DNA from: Alphaproteobacteria bacterium
Lineage (GTDB): Bacteria; Pseudomonadota; Alphaproteobacteria; Caedimonadales; UBA1908
Assembly: GCA_013911655.1 (NCBI GenBank)
Contig: JACESU010000003.1
Span: forward strand, 1-64,000
Reading direction: 5' to 3'
DNA length: 64,000 nt
Shown piece by piece: positions 8,521 to 17,077 of this stretch. A program made the translations under genes and the position numbers. The notes beneath the pieces are model-generated. The model saw nothing but the letters and a program-made list of their open reading frames with translations. It was not told where the DNA came from and made no database searches. The stretch's first letter is position 1. Every line of letters starts with the position of its first letter.

Positions 8521-9257
8521 ATCTTCTAAAAGATATGAAACGCCTAGGGCGTCCTCTTTTAGATTTTGCGTTACCACCCCGGTGTCCCCTTTGTTTTAAT
8601 GACACCCTTGATCCCCATAATCTATGTGGTCCTTGTTGGGCCGAAATTCAGTTCATCAGCGATCCTCAGTGTGCGTGCTGCGGCCTTCCTTTTGAATATG
8701 CTGTGGAGGAGAACACGCACTGTGGGGGGTGCCTGACGGCAAAACCATCCTTTAACCAACTGCGCGCCGTCTTTAAATACGATGACGCAAGTAAACCCCT
8801 TTTGATGCGTTTCAAGCATGGGGATGGTACCTATCTTGCGCCCATGCTTGCTAAATGGCTTGCCCTTATTGGGAAAGATTTTTTTAACGCAACAGATCTA
8901 ATGATTCCCGTTCCCCTTCATTGGACGCGTCTTTTAAAAAGACGCTATAATCAAGCAGGGCTTCTGGCACGCGAGGTTTTTTTTCAAACGGGCGTTGCCT
9001 GGGACCCTAAAATTCTTAAACGCACGCGGCGCACACCAAGCCAAGGGACCAAGCCACGGCGCGAGCGCGTGGCAAATGTGGCAACAGCTTTTGAGGTTCC
9101 CCCCTCTCAAAAAACAGTCATCACGGGAAAAACCGTTCTTTTAATTGATGATGTGTACACAACGGGTGCCACGACCGAGGCGTGTACCAAAGCGCTTTTA
9201 AAGGCAGGGGCACGTGAGGTCAATGTGCTGGTGTTGGCGCGGGTTGTTTATCAGTAA
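8517..9257 (+). CDS. comF: ComF family phosphoribosyltransferase-like protein
   Basis: 246 residues. An N-terminal zinc-ribbon-like region has CPLC, CGPCW, CACCG and CGGC pairs (about residues 23-75). The type I phosphoribosyltransferase fold follows, with the PRPP loop VLLIDDVYTTGAT near residues 210-222. ComF proteins are needed for DNA uptake and transformation in several bacteria; in Proteobacteria the role is less clear (GntX-like). It overlaps recJ by 4 bp and ends the hemA-recJ-comF run, followed by a terminator. Confidence 0.92.
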   Translation: MNLLKDMKRLGRPLLDFALPPRCPLCFNDTLDPHNLCGPCWAEIQFISDPQCACCGLPFEYAVEENTHCGGCLTAKPSFNQLRAVFKYDDASKPLLMRFKHGDGTYLAPMLAKWLALIGKDFFNATDLMIPVPLHWTRLLKRRYNQAGLLAREVFFQTGVAWDPKILKRTRRTPSQGTKPRRERVANVATAFEVPPSQKTVITGKTVLLIDDVYTTGATTEACTKALLKAGAREVNVLVLARVVYQ

Positions 9258-9268
9258 GGGTAAACAAA

Positions 9269-9288
9269 CGCCCCTTTTTTAAGGGGCG
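9269..9288. terminator. Bidirectional terminator between comF and accC
   Basis: A perfect 8-bp stem CGCCCCTT/AAGGGGCG with a TTTT loop sits between the convergent stops of comF and accC. T-rich stretches lie on both sides, so it can serve both strands. Confidence 0.75.
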
Positions 9289-9298
9289 CTCTGTTATT

Positions 9299-10657
9299 TT
9301 AAGACTTATTGTTTGCAAGATCCGCCAAATATTTTTCAAGCCACCTAATGTCGTAATTGCCCGCGATGACATCGGGATGGTCACTAAGTGCCCGGTGGAG
9401 TGGGATTAAGCAATCAACGCCCGCGATGACGTATTCGTCCAAAGCGCGGCGCAGCCTCATAAGACACTCGTGCCGGTCACGCCCCCATACAATCAGCTTT
9501 GAGATCAAGCTGTCATAATAAGGCGGAATGGCATATCCCGTATAAAGAGCACTGTCCACACGTACGTGGGGCCCTCCAGGCGGATGATAGGTTGTAATTT
9601 TTCCAGGGCTCGGCAAGAACGTTTCGGGATGCTCGGCATTAATGCGGCACTCGATGGCGTGTCCCTTAAAGGTGATATCGTCCTGGTTAAAGCCTAAGGG
9701 CTCTCCTGACGCCACTCTGATTTGCTCGCGCACCAGATCAATGCCTGTAATCATTTCTGAAATGGGGTGTTCGACCTGAATACGTGTATTCATCTCGATA
9801 AAAAAGAACTGCCCGTTTTCATAAAGAAATTCAAAGGTTCCCGCACCGCGGTATCCCATGCGCCGGGTCGCTTCTGCCGCCTTGTTGCCAAGTTCCATCC
9901 GCTGGGCAAGGGAGATTGCCGGAGAGGGTGCTTCTTCCCAAATTTTTTGGTGACGTCGTTGAAGAGAGCAATCGCGTTCACCCAAGTGCACAACGTTCCC
10001 ATGATGGTCCGCCAGCACTTGAATTTCAATGTGACGCGGCTGGGACAAGTAACGCTCCATAAAAACCGAGTCATTGCCAAAGTTTGCCTTTGCCTCGGCG
10101 CTTGCAATCTTAAGAGCCTCTTTCAGGCGCTCGGGCTCGTGCACAACTTGCATGCCTTTTCCGCCGCCGCCACCAGCCGCCTTGACCAAAATGGGAAAGC
10201 CAATTTCCTCGGCCAACTCCATGATATTTGTATCTTGAGGAGAAACGGGTTTTTGCGTGCCTGGCACCACAGGGATGCCAAGCTCTTCCACGGCTTGCTT
10301 GGCAAGGATTTTGTCGCCCATGATGCGAATATGCTCGGGGCTCGGACCAATGAACACAAAACCGTGATCATTCACCATCTGCGCGAATTCTGTGTTTTCG
10401 GACAAAAAGCCCACACCCGGATGAATGGCGTCCACCCCTGCAATGGTCGCGGCCGAAATAAGCGCTGGCATATTTAGATAGCTTTCGCGTGCATAGGGCC
10501 CGCCAATGCAAATGCTTTCATCTGCCAGGCGAATATGCATGGCGTCACTGTCGGCAGTTGAATGGACGCCCACCGTTTGAATGCCCATCTCACGGCACGC
10601 ACGGTGGATACGAAGCGCAATTTCGCCGCGATTGGCGATGAGGACTTTTTTAAACAT
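9299..10657 (-). CDS. accC: Acetyl-CoA carboxylase, biotin carboxylase subunit
   Basis: Carboxylates the biotin carried by AccB using ATP and bicarbonate, the first half-reaction of fatty-acid synthesis. 452 residues. The N-terminal domain begins FKKVLIANRGEIALRI. The ATP-grasp domain has the glycine-rich loop AGGGGGKGM at 161-169, and the catalytic MNTRIQVEHPISE segment is present. It lies 16 bp downstream of accB on the same strand, the usual accBC pair. Confidence 0.98.
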   Translation of the reverse strand: MFKKVLIANRGEIALRIHRACREMGIQTVGVHSTADSDAMHIRLADESICIGGPYARESYLNMPALISAATIAGVDAIHPGVGFLSENTEFAQMVNDHGFVFIGPSPEHIRIMGDKILAKQAVEELGIPVVPGTQKPVSPQDTNIMELAEEIGFPILVKAAGGGGGKGMQVVHEPERLKEALKIASAEAKANFGNDSVFMERYLSQPRHIEIQVLADHHGNVVHLGERDCSLQRRHQKIWEEAPSPAISLAQRMELGNKAAEATRRMGYRGAGTFEFLYENGQFFFIEMNTRIQVEHPISEMITGIDLVREQIRVASGEPLGFNQDDITFKGHAIECRINAEHPETFLPSPGKITTYHPPGGPHVRVDSALYTGYAIPPYYDSLISKLIVWGRDRHECLMRLRRALDEYVIAGVDCLIPLHRALSDHPDVIAGNYDIRWLEKYLADLANNKS

Positions 10658-10673
10658 CAGCGTCTTCCTTCTC

Positions 10674-11159
10674 TTAGGCTTCTACTAAGATGAGAGGTTG
10701 CCCATATTCAATGGGATCTGTGTCTTTGACAAAAATTTGCTTCACGACACCCGCGCGGGGCGACTTGATTTGGTTCATCACTTTCATGGCTTCGATGATC
10801 AAAAGAGTTTGGCCTTCTTTCACAACGTCCCCTTCTTTCACAAAGGCAGGATCTCCTGGGGCAGAGGCCATGTAGGCTGTTCCCACCATGGGGGCCTTGA
10901 GAACATTGGGGTTGGCCGCTGGGTCAGCCGCAGGAGCAGGTGCTGGCGCAACCTCTGGGGCAGGCATGGCGGGCGCTGCCATGGCCGGCATGGGCATGCC
11001 AGGCGCGCCAGTTGGCACGGATACAGCCATAGAGACCTGACGCGCCACCCGGACACGGCATCCATCCACTTCGTATTCGATTTCTGTTAAATGTGTGTCG
11101 TTTAGAATTTCAGCTAGCTGACGAACCAAATCCCCTTTAAAGGATGCTTCATGGGTCAT
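10674..11159 (-). CDS. accB: Biotin carboxyl carrier protein of acetyl-CoA carboxylase
   Basis: 161 residues: an N-terminal helical region (1-40), a Pro/Ala-rich linker (about 45-82) and a biotinyl domain (85-161). The biotinylated residue is Lys126 in EAMKVMN; the usual motif is EAMKLMN, a mild change. It forms an operon with accC. A 12-bp perfect palindrome lies 127 bp upstream of the start (see 11286-11297). Confidence 0.97.
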   Translation of the reverse strand: MTHEASFKGDLVRQLAEILNDTHLTEIEYEVDGCRVRVARQVSMAVSVPTGAPGMPMPAMAAPAMPAPEVAPAPAPAADPAANPNVLKAPMVGTAYMASAPGDPAFVKEGDVVKEGQTLLIIEAMKVMNQIKSPRAGVVKQIFVKDTDPIEYGQPLILVEA

Positions 11160-11285
11160 GAAAAAAATACTCCTATCGAAGTGTTTTCAGGTCTTAAAAA
11201 ACTCACCCCCCTTATAGCACGAGAACCATAGAAGACAAACCTTTATCGCATCAACCCATCAATCCCTTTTTTAAATTGTGTCAAA

Positions 11286-11297
11286 AACCAATTGGTT
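11286..11297. promoter_or_regulatory. Palindrome AACCAATTGGTT upstream of accBC
   Basis: A 12-bp perfect palindrome in the AT-rich gap between accB and the smr gene, about 127 bp before the accB start. It could be an operator for accBC. No known operator consensus is matched with confidence. Confidence 0.3.
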
Positions 11298-11340
11298 ACT
11301 AAAAAAAACAAAGAGATCTTTTTATATTTTATTTAGATAC

Positions 11341-11898
11341 CTAAATTTTAACAGCCCCCTTTTTGACGTTTTTATCTAGTAACTTAAGAAACACATAAAA
11401 GGCCCCTCCTCCACCGTCACAAGGCCTTGCCGGCGCGTAGGAGGCGATAAACGGGCGCAGTAACGGATCCTCAAGCCATTCAGGAAGGGACCGCTTTAAA
11501 ACGCCGCCGCCCTCACACATCGCTGACAAAGGCCCCTTTCCCGTAATTACCAAAAGAACGCGGCAGCGTCTGGCGATCCCCTTCATCACACTTTGGCACA
11601 CCGCCTCAAAGGCCTCTTTTTTTGTAAGACCGTGCAAATCGACGCGCGCCTCGATGATAACTTTTTTAGTCAGTCTTTTTGGGGTGACAGGTGCCTGGAT
11701 GAGGGAGGCATGCCATCCTTCCATGACCTGCCAACTCACGTCTTTGGCAAGAGGCGCTGCGACCTTGGGCAGCGTGACAACGGTTTTTTGGATGAAAGGG
11801 GTGATATCTTTTGTCCACTCATGCCACACGTGAAGATCATCTTGAAGGCTTCCTGGACGGTCATGGAGTCGAGGAGGCTTTTTCCTCCTATGCCCCAT
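11341..11898 (-). CDS. Smr domain protein
   Basis: 185 residues. The C-terminal half is an Smr domain (the MutS2 C-terminal nuclease fold) with ARVDLHGLTKKEAF and VLLVITGKG, matching the family's DLHG and TGKG motifs. The N-terminus is basic. I chose the ATG at 11898, which has AGGTGA six bases upstream; ATG 11904 and GTG 11907 are alternatives. It overlaps the end of mltA by 11 bp. The smr-mltA-tim44 order recurs near the replication origin in other Alphaproteobacteria. Proposed roles are nicking of DNA or RNA substrates; the substrate here is unknown. Confidence 0.88.
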   Translation of the reverse strand: MGHRRKKPPRLHDRPGSLQDDLHVWHEWTKDITPFIQKTVVTLPKVAAPLAKDVSWQVMEGWHASLIQAPVTPKRLTKKVIIEARVDLHGLTKKEAFEAVCQSVMKGIARRCRVLLVITGKGPLSAMCEGGGVLKRSLPEWLEDPLLRPFIASYAPARPCDGGGGAFYVFLKLLDKNVKKGAVKI

Positions 11899-13030
11899 AG
11901 ACATCACCTGAAAGCGCGCGCGGCCATAACAGATAAAGGGTGCCAGGATGTTTAAGACTTCCGGCCTTTAAAAAGGCCTCGTCTCCTTGACCACAATATA
12001 AGTCTGCGCGGATTTCTCCTTTGATGGCACTTCCCACATCGTGGGCAAACATCAGGCGTTGATAAGGCTCCTCTTGCCAAGGGACAGACGTGTCCACCCA
12101 TACCGGCGCTCCCAGGGGAAGGGCGTACGGATCACACGCAAGGCTGCGCGTGCACGCCAAAGGAACCCCACACGCCCCCAAAGGTTTATGGGTTGCGGGT
12201 GAGGGTTCAAAGAAAATATAGGATTTATTCTCCCACATGAGGCGTCTTGCGGCGTCACCGTTTTTCTGTAGCCAGGCCTTGACCGCCATGGCTGAGGCGT
12301 CGTTTTGCGTAAACACACCCCGCTCGATCAGAAGACGCCCAAGGGACGTAAACGGATAACCGTTAGCACCGCCATAATGAAGGGTAAGGTAAGGGCTATC
12401 GTCAAACATGAGTGTGCCAGATCCCTGGATCATCATAAAAAAGGCGTCCGTGGGGTCCTTTACCCAAGCAATCTCAAGGCCGCGTCCAGCAAGAGCACCC
12501 TCTTCAATTTCTTGCCTTGTAAAGTACGGCACAAGGTTTCCGTTTTTTACCATACCCGCAAAGCGTTGTCCTTGGATTTTTGGCGAGAACAACCCGCCAT
12601 CTTCGATGATCACAAGCTCGGGCGGGCGCCTATAAAGAGGAACCTCGTACCCTGGTTTTTGAATGCGCGAGGCCGCGACGTGGGGATGGTAATACCCTGT
12701 TAAAAGCCCTGGCTTTTGATCTGGTGTTTCTAGTCGGTAACACTGAAAGTGAGCTTCTAAATAACTCCTCAAGCCCAAAGGTGACGTCAAGTCATAGTTA
12801 GATTTTGCGTCAAAGACCTCTTGCCATCCCTTGAGCAATTCGCACGAAAGGGGCGCGGCTTTAGACCAGCTTTTTGCGCCCGTCTCAAAAAAATGGGCGC
12901 TCGACTCTAGACCCTCTTTTACACCGTCAAAGGGATCGGCTCCCCATCCTGGCAGCTCTTCAAAGGGGACAAGGAAAAAGCGCAATGTCTCTTTAAAATA
13001 CTGCGAGAGGAACCTAAGAGTCTCTGACAT
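11888..13030 (-). CDS. mltA: Membrane-bound lytic murein transglycosylase A family protein
   Basis: 380 residues. The MltA domain (LLTGYYHPHVAAS...) is followed by the 3D domain with the catalytic Asp in FAHDVGSAIKGEIRADLYCG (about 325-344). It cleaves peptidoglycan glycan strands to 1,6-anhydro ends. The annotated N-terminus (SETLRFLSQYFKETLRFF) is not a good signal peptide and has no lipobox cysteine, unlike E. coli MltA, so export or the exact start is unsure. It is flanked by tim44-like and smr genes in the same direction. Confidence 0.92.
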   Translation of the reverse strand: MSETLRFLSQYFKETLRFFLVPFEELPGWGADPFDGVKEGLESSAHFFETGAKSWSKAAPLSCELLKGWQEVFDAKSNYDLTSPLGLRSYLEAHFQCYRLETPDQKPGLLTGYYHPHVAASRIQKPGYEVPLYRRPPELVIIEDGGLFSPKIQGQRFAGMVKNGNLVPYFTRQEIEEGALAGRGLEIAWVKDPTDAFFMMIQGSGTLMFDDSPYLTLHYGGANGYPFTSLGRLLIERGVFTQNDASAMAVKAWLQKNGDAARRLMWENKSYIFFEPSPATHKPLGACGVPLACTRSLACDPYALPLGAPVWVDTSVPWQEEPYQRLMFAHDVGSAIKGEIRADLYCGQGDEAFLKAGSLKHPGTLYLLWPRALSGDVYGA

Positions 13031-13035
13031 AGACG

Positions 13036-13695
13036 TTAGTCCTCGATCGCAACCAGCATCCAGTTAGGGTTTGCCGCCCGCATGTGTCTTGCAAACGTCC
13101 AAACATCAATGATCTCTTCGACCTGTTGCGAGCTTCCTTCAATCACAACCCGTTTGCTGTTGCGCATCACATGGGTTTGCTCGGTCACATACCGCAATTG
13201 TACGGAAACCTCTGCGCCCTTGATCTCGATCTTTTCACACTCTAAAGCCGCAATACGGATCAGCGTTGTTTGAAGCGTTTTGCCTTCGGTCTCGCGCGCC
13301 CGAATGGCCTCTAAAAAATCTGTGTAAATCTCTTTGGATAAAAGATGGGCAAGGGTATCCGTATCACCCTTAGCAAAGGCCTCGATCACCATTTCATAGG
13401 CAGAGGTCGCGCCTTCCATAAACTCTGTCCAGGAAAAATCTCGGTCAAGTTTTTTTAGCTGATCAATCTGTTGCCTAAAGGGTTCCGGTACTGCCTCAGC
13501 TTCTATCTCTTCAAGAGTCAGGATTGTTTCCCCTTGAGCGTCCTCGGCGGCGGCGTCGGGTTGATCAAAAATCGTTTTTGATCGAGGTTGCTCAAACCCA
13601 GAGCGCTGGCCCAAGGCGGACACAAGTCGGTAGATCAAAAAAGCCGCAATGGCCCCTAGAATAACAATTTCGAGAAAATCAGAATGAGAATCCAT
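13036..13695 (-). CDS. Tim44-like domain protein (TimA type)
   Basis: 219 residues: one N-terminal membrane helix (about 8-27), a linker rich in acidic residues and a C-terminal Tim44/MBA1-like domain (about 80-219) of cystatin-like fold. This is the alphaproteobacterial relative of the mitochondrial import-motor subunit; its bacterial role is not settled but it acts at the inner membrane. It lies 5 bp upstream of mltA and divergent from secB, both conserved neighbours in Alphaproteobacteria. Confidence 0.9.
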   Translation of the reverse strand: MDSHSDFLEIVILGAIAAFLIYRLVSALGQRSGFEQPRSKTIFDQPDAAAEDAQGETILTLEEIEAEAVPEPFRQQIDQLKKLDRDFSWTEFMEGATSAYEMVIEAFAKGDTDTLAHLLSKEIYTDFLEAIRARETEGKTLQTTLIRIAALECEKIEIKGAEVSVQLRYVTEQTHVMRNSKRVVIEGSSQQVEEIIDVWTFARHMRAANPNWMLVAIED

Positions 13696-13826
13696 TTTGT
13701 AACACCGTTTGACACGTTTGCTGCCTAGTTTATACTACCGGAAGTTCGACGGCTAGAGCGTCATGAGGATTTCTCATCCCTAGCTGTCTTTCCCAGCCTT
13801 CTTAACCTTAAAGGAAATAAGAGATT

Positions 13827-14330
13827 ATGAGTGACGAAAAAACAAACGGCGCCCAGCACACCCAAGAGCCTGCGCTGACCGTTAATGGCCAATACCTGAA
13901 GGACCTTTCCTTTGAGAACCCAAATCCACTAGAAAGCTTTCAAAACCTAGAAGGCGCCCCAGAGGTCAGCGTCGCTGTGGACATTCAAGCAACGCCCTTA
14001 GAAGAGAACATCTTTGAAGTCGCTTTGAAGATTAATGCCAACGCAACCCAAGGGGATAAGTCTCTTTACGTGGTAGAAGTCGATTATGCCGGAATCTTCA
14101 CCCTGGCCAAGGACCTGCCCCAAGAAAACCACCATCCCATTTTGATGATTGAATGCCCACGGCTTCTCTTTCCCTTCGCAAGGGCCCTAATTGCTGATGT
14201 AACCCGCGAGGGCGGCTATCCACCCTTAAGCCTTGTACCCATTGATTTTGTGACGCTTTACCGTCAACAAATGGAACAGATGCAACAAGGCGGCGCCCCT
14301 GATGCTGCGCCCCATAAGCTTGACGCTTAG
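13827..14330 (+). CDS. secB: Protein-export chaperone SecB
   Basis: 167 residues with the SecB core: QYLKDLSFENPNP near residue 22, EVALKINANA, LYVVEVDYAGIFTL, and PLSLVPIDFVTLYRQQ toward the C-terminus. It is a tetrameric cytosolic chaperone that keeps preproteins unfolded for SecA. Preceded by AAGGAAATAAGAG upstream of the ATG. It is transcribed divergently from the tim44-like gene and convergently with dnaQ. Confidence 0.97.
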   Translation: MSDEKTNGAQHTQEPALTVNGQYLKDLSFENPNPLESFQNLEGAPEVSVAVDIQATPLEENIFEVALKINANATQGDKSLYVVEVDYAGIFTLAKDLPQENHHPILMIECPRLLFPFARALIADVTREGGYPPLSLVPIDFVTLYRQQMEQMQQGGAPDAAPHKLDA

Positions 14331-14341
14331 GCGGCTTTCCT

Positions 14342-14374
14342 CCCAGGGTCAAAGCTTCTTGATCCTGGGATTTT
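14342..14374 (+). terminator. Terminator after secB
   Basis: An 11-bp stem CCCAGGGTCAA/TTGATCCTGGG (one G-U pair) with loop AGCTTC, followed by ATTTTGTTT. It lies between convergent secB and dnaQ and could serve both. Confidence 0.75.
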
Positions 14375-14376
14375 GT

Positions 14377-15069
14377 TTACGCTGACTTGTCTTTTCCCCA
14401 CAACGGCTCTTTCACTTTTTCTAAAAAGGTAGTATGTCGCTCGACCTCTTCAGGTGAGGCGGGAAAAAAGCGCTCCGCCCTTGGTGTGCGACTAATGCGT
14501 ATGGCAAGCGGCGCGTCCGCGGTCGTTTTGCTTGCACTGCCAAGAGAAATACTGGTTTGTCGCCCCCCCATGAGCTCCACATAGACCTCGGCCAAAAGCT
14601 CGGCGTCAAGAAGCGCTCCGTGTTTGAGGCGGCCCGAGTTGTCCACTTGAAACCGCTTACAAAGGGCGTCCAAATTAACAGGTGAGCCTGGAAATTTTTG
14701 CTTGGCAATCATAAGGGTATCGACAGCGCGCTCAAAGGGAATCAATGCCTTACCAAGGGTATCCAGTTCCGCGTTCAAAAACTTCATATCAAAGCGCGCG
14801 TTGTGAATGATCAGAGGGTCTTCACCGATAAACGTCAAAAAATCGTCCGCCACGTCTTTAAACAAAGGCTTATCAGCTAGAAATTCTTCGGAAAGGCCGT
14901 GAATGTTAAAGGCTTCCTGGGGCATCGAGCGCTCAGGATTCAGGTACACATGATAGATCTCTCCTGTGGGCACCCCGTGGTGCACTTCTACACAGCCAAT
15001 TTCCACAAGTCGGTGCCCAGCCTTAGGATCAAGGCCAGTGGTTTCGGTATCAAGGACGACGGCGCGCAT
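14377..15069 (-). CDS. dnaQ: DNA polymerase III epsilon subunit (3'-5' proofreading exonuclease)
   Basis: 230 residues of DEDDh exonuclease: Exo I DTETTG with Asp7 and Glu9, Exo II HNARFDMKFL (near residue 94), Exo III LKHGALLDAELL with the catalytic His and Asp. The C-terminus holds the polymerase-binding tail. It overlaps the end of coaE by 20 bp in the run rpe-coaE-dnaQ. Confidence 0.96.
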   Translation of the reverse strand: MRAVVLDTETTGLDPKAGHRLVEIGCVEVHHGVPTGEIYHVYLNPERSMPQEAFNIHGLSEEFLADKPLFKDVADDFLTFIGEDPLIIHNARFDMKFLNAELDTLGKALIPFERAVDTLMIAKQKFPGSPVNLDALCKRFQVDNSGRLKHGALLDAELLAEVYVELMGGRQTSISLGSASKTTADAPLAIRISRTPRAERFFPASPEEVERHTTFLEKVKEPLWGKDKSA

Positions 15070-15682
15070 ACGGTTCTATTTCCAAACAAACATGGTCTAG
15101 AATGTGTCTTAATTGACGAAAAGTATCAAGTCGCCCGTAGGTAGTGTCGACCAAAAAATCGGCACGCTTTTCTTTTTCTGTTGCAGGCATTTGGTTTTCT
15201 ATAATTTTTTGAAATTTCTCCAGCACCATCCCAGGCCTTGCAAGAACACGCTCGCGCTGCAACGTTGGCTCGCACGTTGTCACAATAATTTTGTCGCAAA
15301 GGGGCGCGTAACCAGCCTCAAACAAAAGAGGAATATCCAGAACCGCAAGGGTGGTGCCAATTTTGGCATGCTTTTCGATAAACACTTCACACAGGTGCCT
15401 GACTCGGGGATGCAGGATTTCCTCTAGTTGTGACAAAGCCAGGCGGTCATGAAAGACACGAAGACCAAGCTTGATGCGGTTCAATTTTCCTTGTTCTAAG
15501 CATTCGGGAAAGAGCATCCCCATAATAGTAAGAACGTCTTTGTCATGTTCTAAGAGTTGATGCACTTCCGCGTCCGCGTCATGCACAGGGATTTTCAAGC
15601 GTGCAAACATCCTGGCCGTCGTACTTTTTCCCGTGCCAATGGAACCTGTTAACCCCAAAAGATACGGTTTAGTTTGCATCAT
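15050..15682 (-). CDS. coaE: Dephospho-CoA kinase
   Basis: Last step of coenzyme A synthesis. 210 residues with the P-loop GSIGTGKST at 13-21 and the CoaE signature HDADAEVHQLL. It overlaps rpe by 4 bp and dnaQ by 20 bp, so the three are probably one transcript. Confidence 0.96.
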   Translation of the reverse strand: MMQTKPYLLGLTGSIGTGKSTTARMFARLKIPVHDADAEVHQLLEHDKDVLTIMGMLFPECLEQGKLNRIKLGLRVFHDRLALSQLEEILHPRVRHLCEVFIEKHAKIGTTLAVLDIPLLFEAGYAPLCDKIIVTTCEPTLQRERVLARPGMVLEKFQKIIENQMPATEKEKRADFLVDTTYGRLDTFRQLRHILDHVCLEIEPYARRRP

Positions 15683-16323
15683 CGAAGCGCCGCGATGTTG
15701 CCTGCATAGTCTGTCGACTTAAAGACGGCCGTGCCCGCAACCAACACATTAGCGCCGGCCGAACGCACCAGTTTCGCGCTCTCTGCTTGAATTCCGCCAT
15801 CCACCTGCAGGTCGATGGGAAGGTCTCCAATAAGCTTTCTAATGGCTTCTATCTTTTTTAATTGAGACGATAAAAAGGCTTGCCCGCCAAATCCTGGGTT
15901 CACCGACATCACAAGAATAAGATCAAGATCCTCAAGAATCCACGGCAGAAAATCGGTCGCCGTACTGGGATTAAGGGCTACCCCTGCTTTTGCCCCCAGC
16001 TTTCGGATCTGCGCAAGGGTTCGTTGCAAATGAATCGTCGCCTCTGGATGTACCGTGACGATGTTGGCACCTGCCTCACAAAAGGCCTCAAGATGGGCGT
16101 CCACAGGGGCAATCATTAAATGGACATCAAACGGAAGGGCGGAATGAGGGCGAAGCGCTTTGATGAGACCAGGCCCAAAGGTGATATTGGGAACAAAATG
16201 ACCGTCCATGATATCCAGGTGTAAATAGTCGGCTCCTGCCTTTGTCAGGGCTTCGACCTCTTGTCCTAAATTGGCAAAGTCAGCAGAAAGAAGTGAAGGG
16301 GATATTTTACAAGTAGATGTCAT
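15679..16323 (-). CDS. rpe: Ribulose-phosphate 3-epimerase
   Basis: Interconverts ribulose-5-phosphate and xylulose-5-phosphate. A 214-residue TIM barrel with SLLSADFANL near the start, the metal-binding HLDIMDGHFVPN, MSVNPGFGGQ and DGGI. It is first in the rpe-coaE-dnaQ run, with the candidate origin region directly upstream. Confidence 0.96.
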   Translation of the reverse strand: MTSTCKISPSLLSADFANLGQEVEALTKAGADYLHLDIMDGHFVPNITFGPGLIKALRPHSALPFDVHLMIAPVDAHLEAFCEAGANIVTVHPEATIHLQRTLAQIRKLGAKAGVALNPSTATDFLPWILEDLDLILVMSVNPGFGGQAFLSSQLKKIEAIRKLIGDLPIDLQVDGGIQAESAKLVRSAGANVLVAGTAVFKSTDYAGNIAALR

Positions 16324-16520
16324 AATTCGTCATAAAAAAAGAGAATATCAGACCCTATCATATCTGTCTTACAATCAAAACAACTAAAGAGTGACTCAAA
16401 AAGTAAACTTTGACAAAAAAGCACTTTTTGAGACAAGTCCCATGAGAGGTACATAGGTAGCGCTTTATCATTCTCTCACAGAAACTTGATAAAGAATTTA
16501 GGAAAACTTTAATATAATTT

Positions 16521-16535
16521 TTAATTAGTTCTTAA
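16521..16535. promoter_or_regulatory. CtrA-type site TTAA-N7-TTAA in the candidate oriC
   Basis: A perfect match to the alphaproteobacterial CtrA recognition pattern (TTAA at 16521-16524 and 16532-16535). In Caulobacter CtrA binds such sites within the origin and represses initiation. The tract is AT-rich, so chance occurrence is possible. Confidence 0.4.
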
Positions 16536-16638
16536 GACTGTTAATCTCTTTGTTTTTGAGCCCTAATCATTCGAAAGAGCCATTCTTCATCCCTTTTTCT
16601 TAACAAAATCCTCTAAAAATGCATCTATCCACGGTTTT

Positions 16639-16647
16639 TGTGGATAA
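16639..16647 (-). promoter_or_regulatory. DnaA box TTATCCACA
   Basis: A perfect consensus DnaA box on the minus strand, with weaker boxes at 16625-16633 (+) and 16651-16659 (-), giving three boxes within 35 bp. Confidence 0.55.
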
Positions 16648-16837
16648 CTTTGAGGATAAGAACTGGGCAAAACCTCTTTAGCGAGGAAATCATTGAGCTC
16701 TTGTGATTTTGATCACTTTTTGACCACTTTCATAACATATTGTTTTTTAATGGTTATTTACTTGTAAAGGGCCTGTTCGATATTTTTTTTCACCTACATA
16801 CCCAAAAATCACTTGCCATGATCCGCCCAGGTACCAC

Positions 16838-16846
16838 TGTGAATAA
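16838..16846 (-). promoter_or_regulatory. DnaA box TTATTCACA
   Basis: Matches TTATNCACA perfectly on the minus strand, about 190 bp from the main cluster of boxes. Confidence 0.45.
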
Positions 16847-17077
16847 GTCACAAAAATTGACTTGGATCATTAAAGTCTAAAAAAGGCCATTTCCTTCCTG
16901 TGTTTAACGGCCTTTCCTTGGGTATTAGCTTTGACTTTTTGAGAACAAAAAAGTGCCTCTTTTCCAAATAAGCAAAATATTGGAAAGGCTCTCCTTTTTT
17001 TCTTTTATTCTTTACACCAAGTACAACCTCATACTACCCTCAAAGTAAGGAAACTTTTATTTATTTGAGCCGTAAAA

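Larger units (their letters stand above)
16324..17077. other. Candidate chromosomal replication origin (oriC)
   Basis: A 754-bp gene-free region between divergent rpe and the MBL-fold gene. It holds two perfect DnaA boxes of the TTATNCACA type on the minus strand (16639-16647 and 16838-16846), a one-mismatch box (16651-16659), a two-mismatch box on the plus strand (16625-16633), an AT-rich stretch at about 16495-16560 that could unwind, and a perfect TTAA-N7-TTAA CtrA-type site inside it (16521-16535). CTCAAAAAG/CTTTTTGAG arms lie near 16395-16431. The neighbouring coaE, dnaQ, secB, tim44, mltA and smr genes sit near the origin in several Rhizobiales. This is inference; dnaA is not in the window. 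Confidence 0.5.

Noticed and set aside
9767-10477. 236-codon plus-strand ORF
   Set aside because: Antisense shadow of accC.
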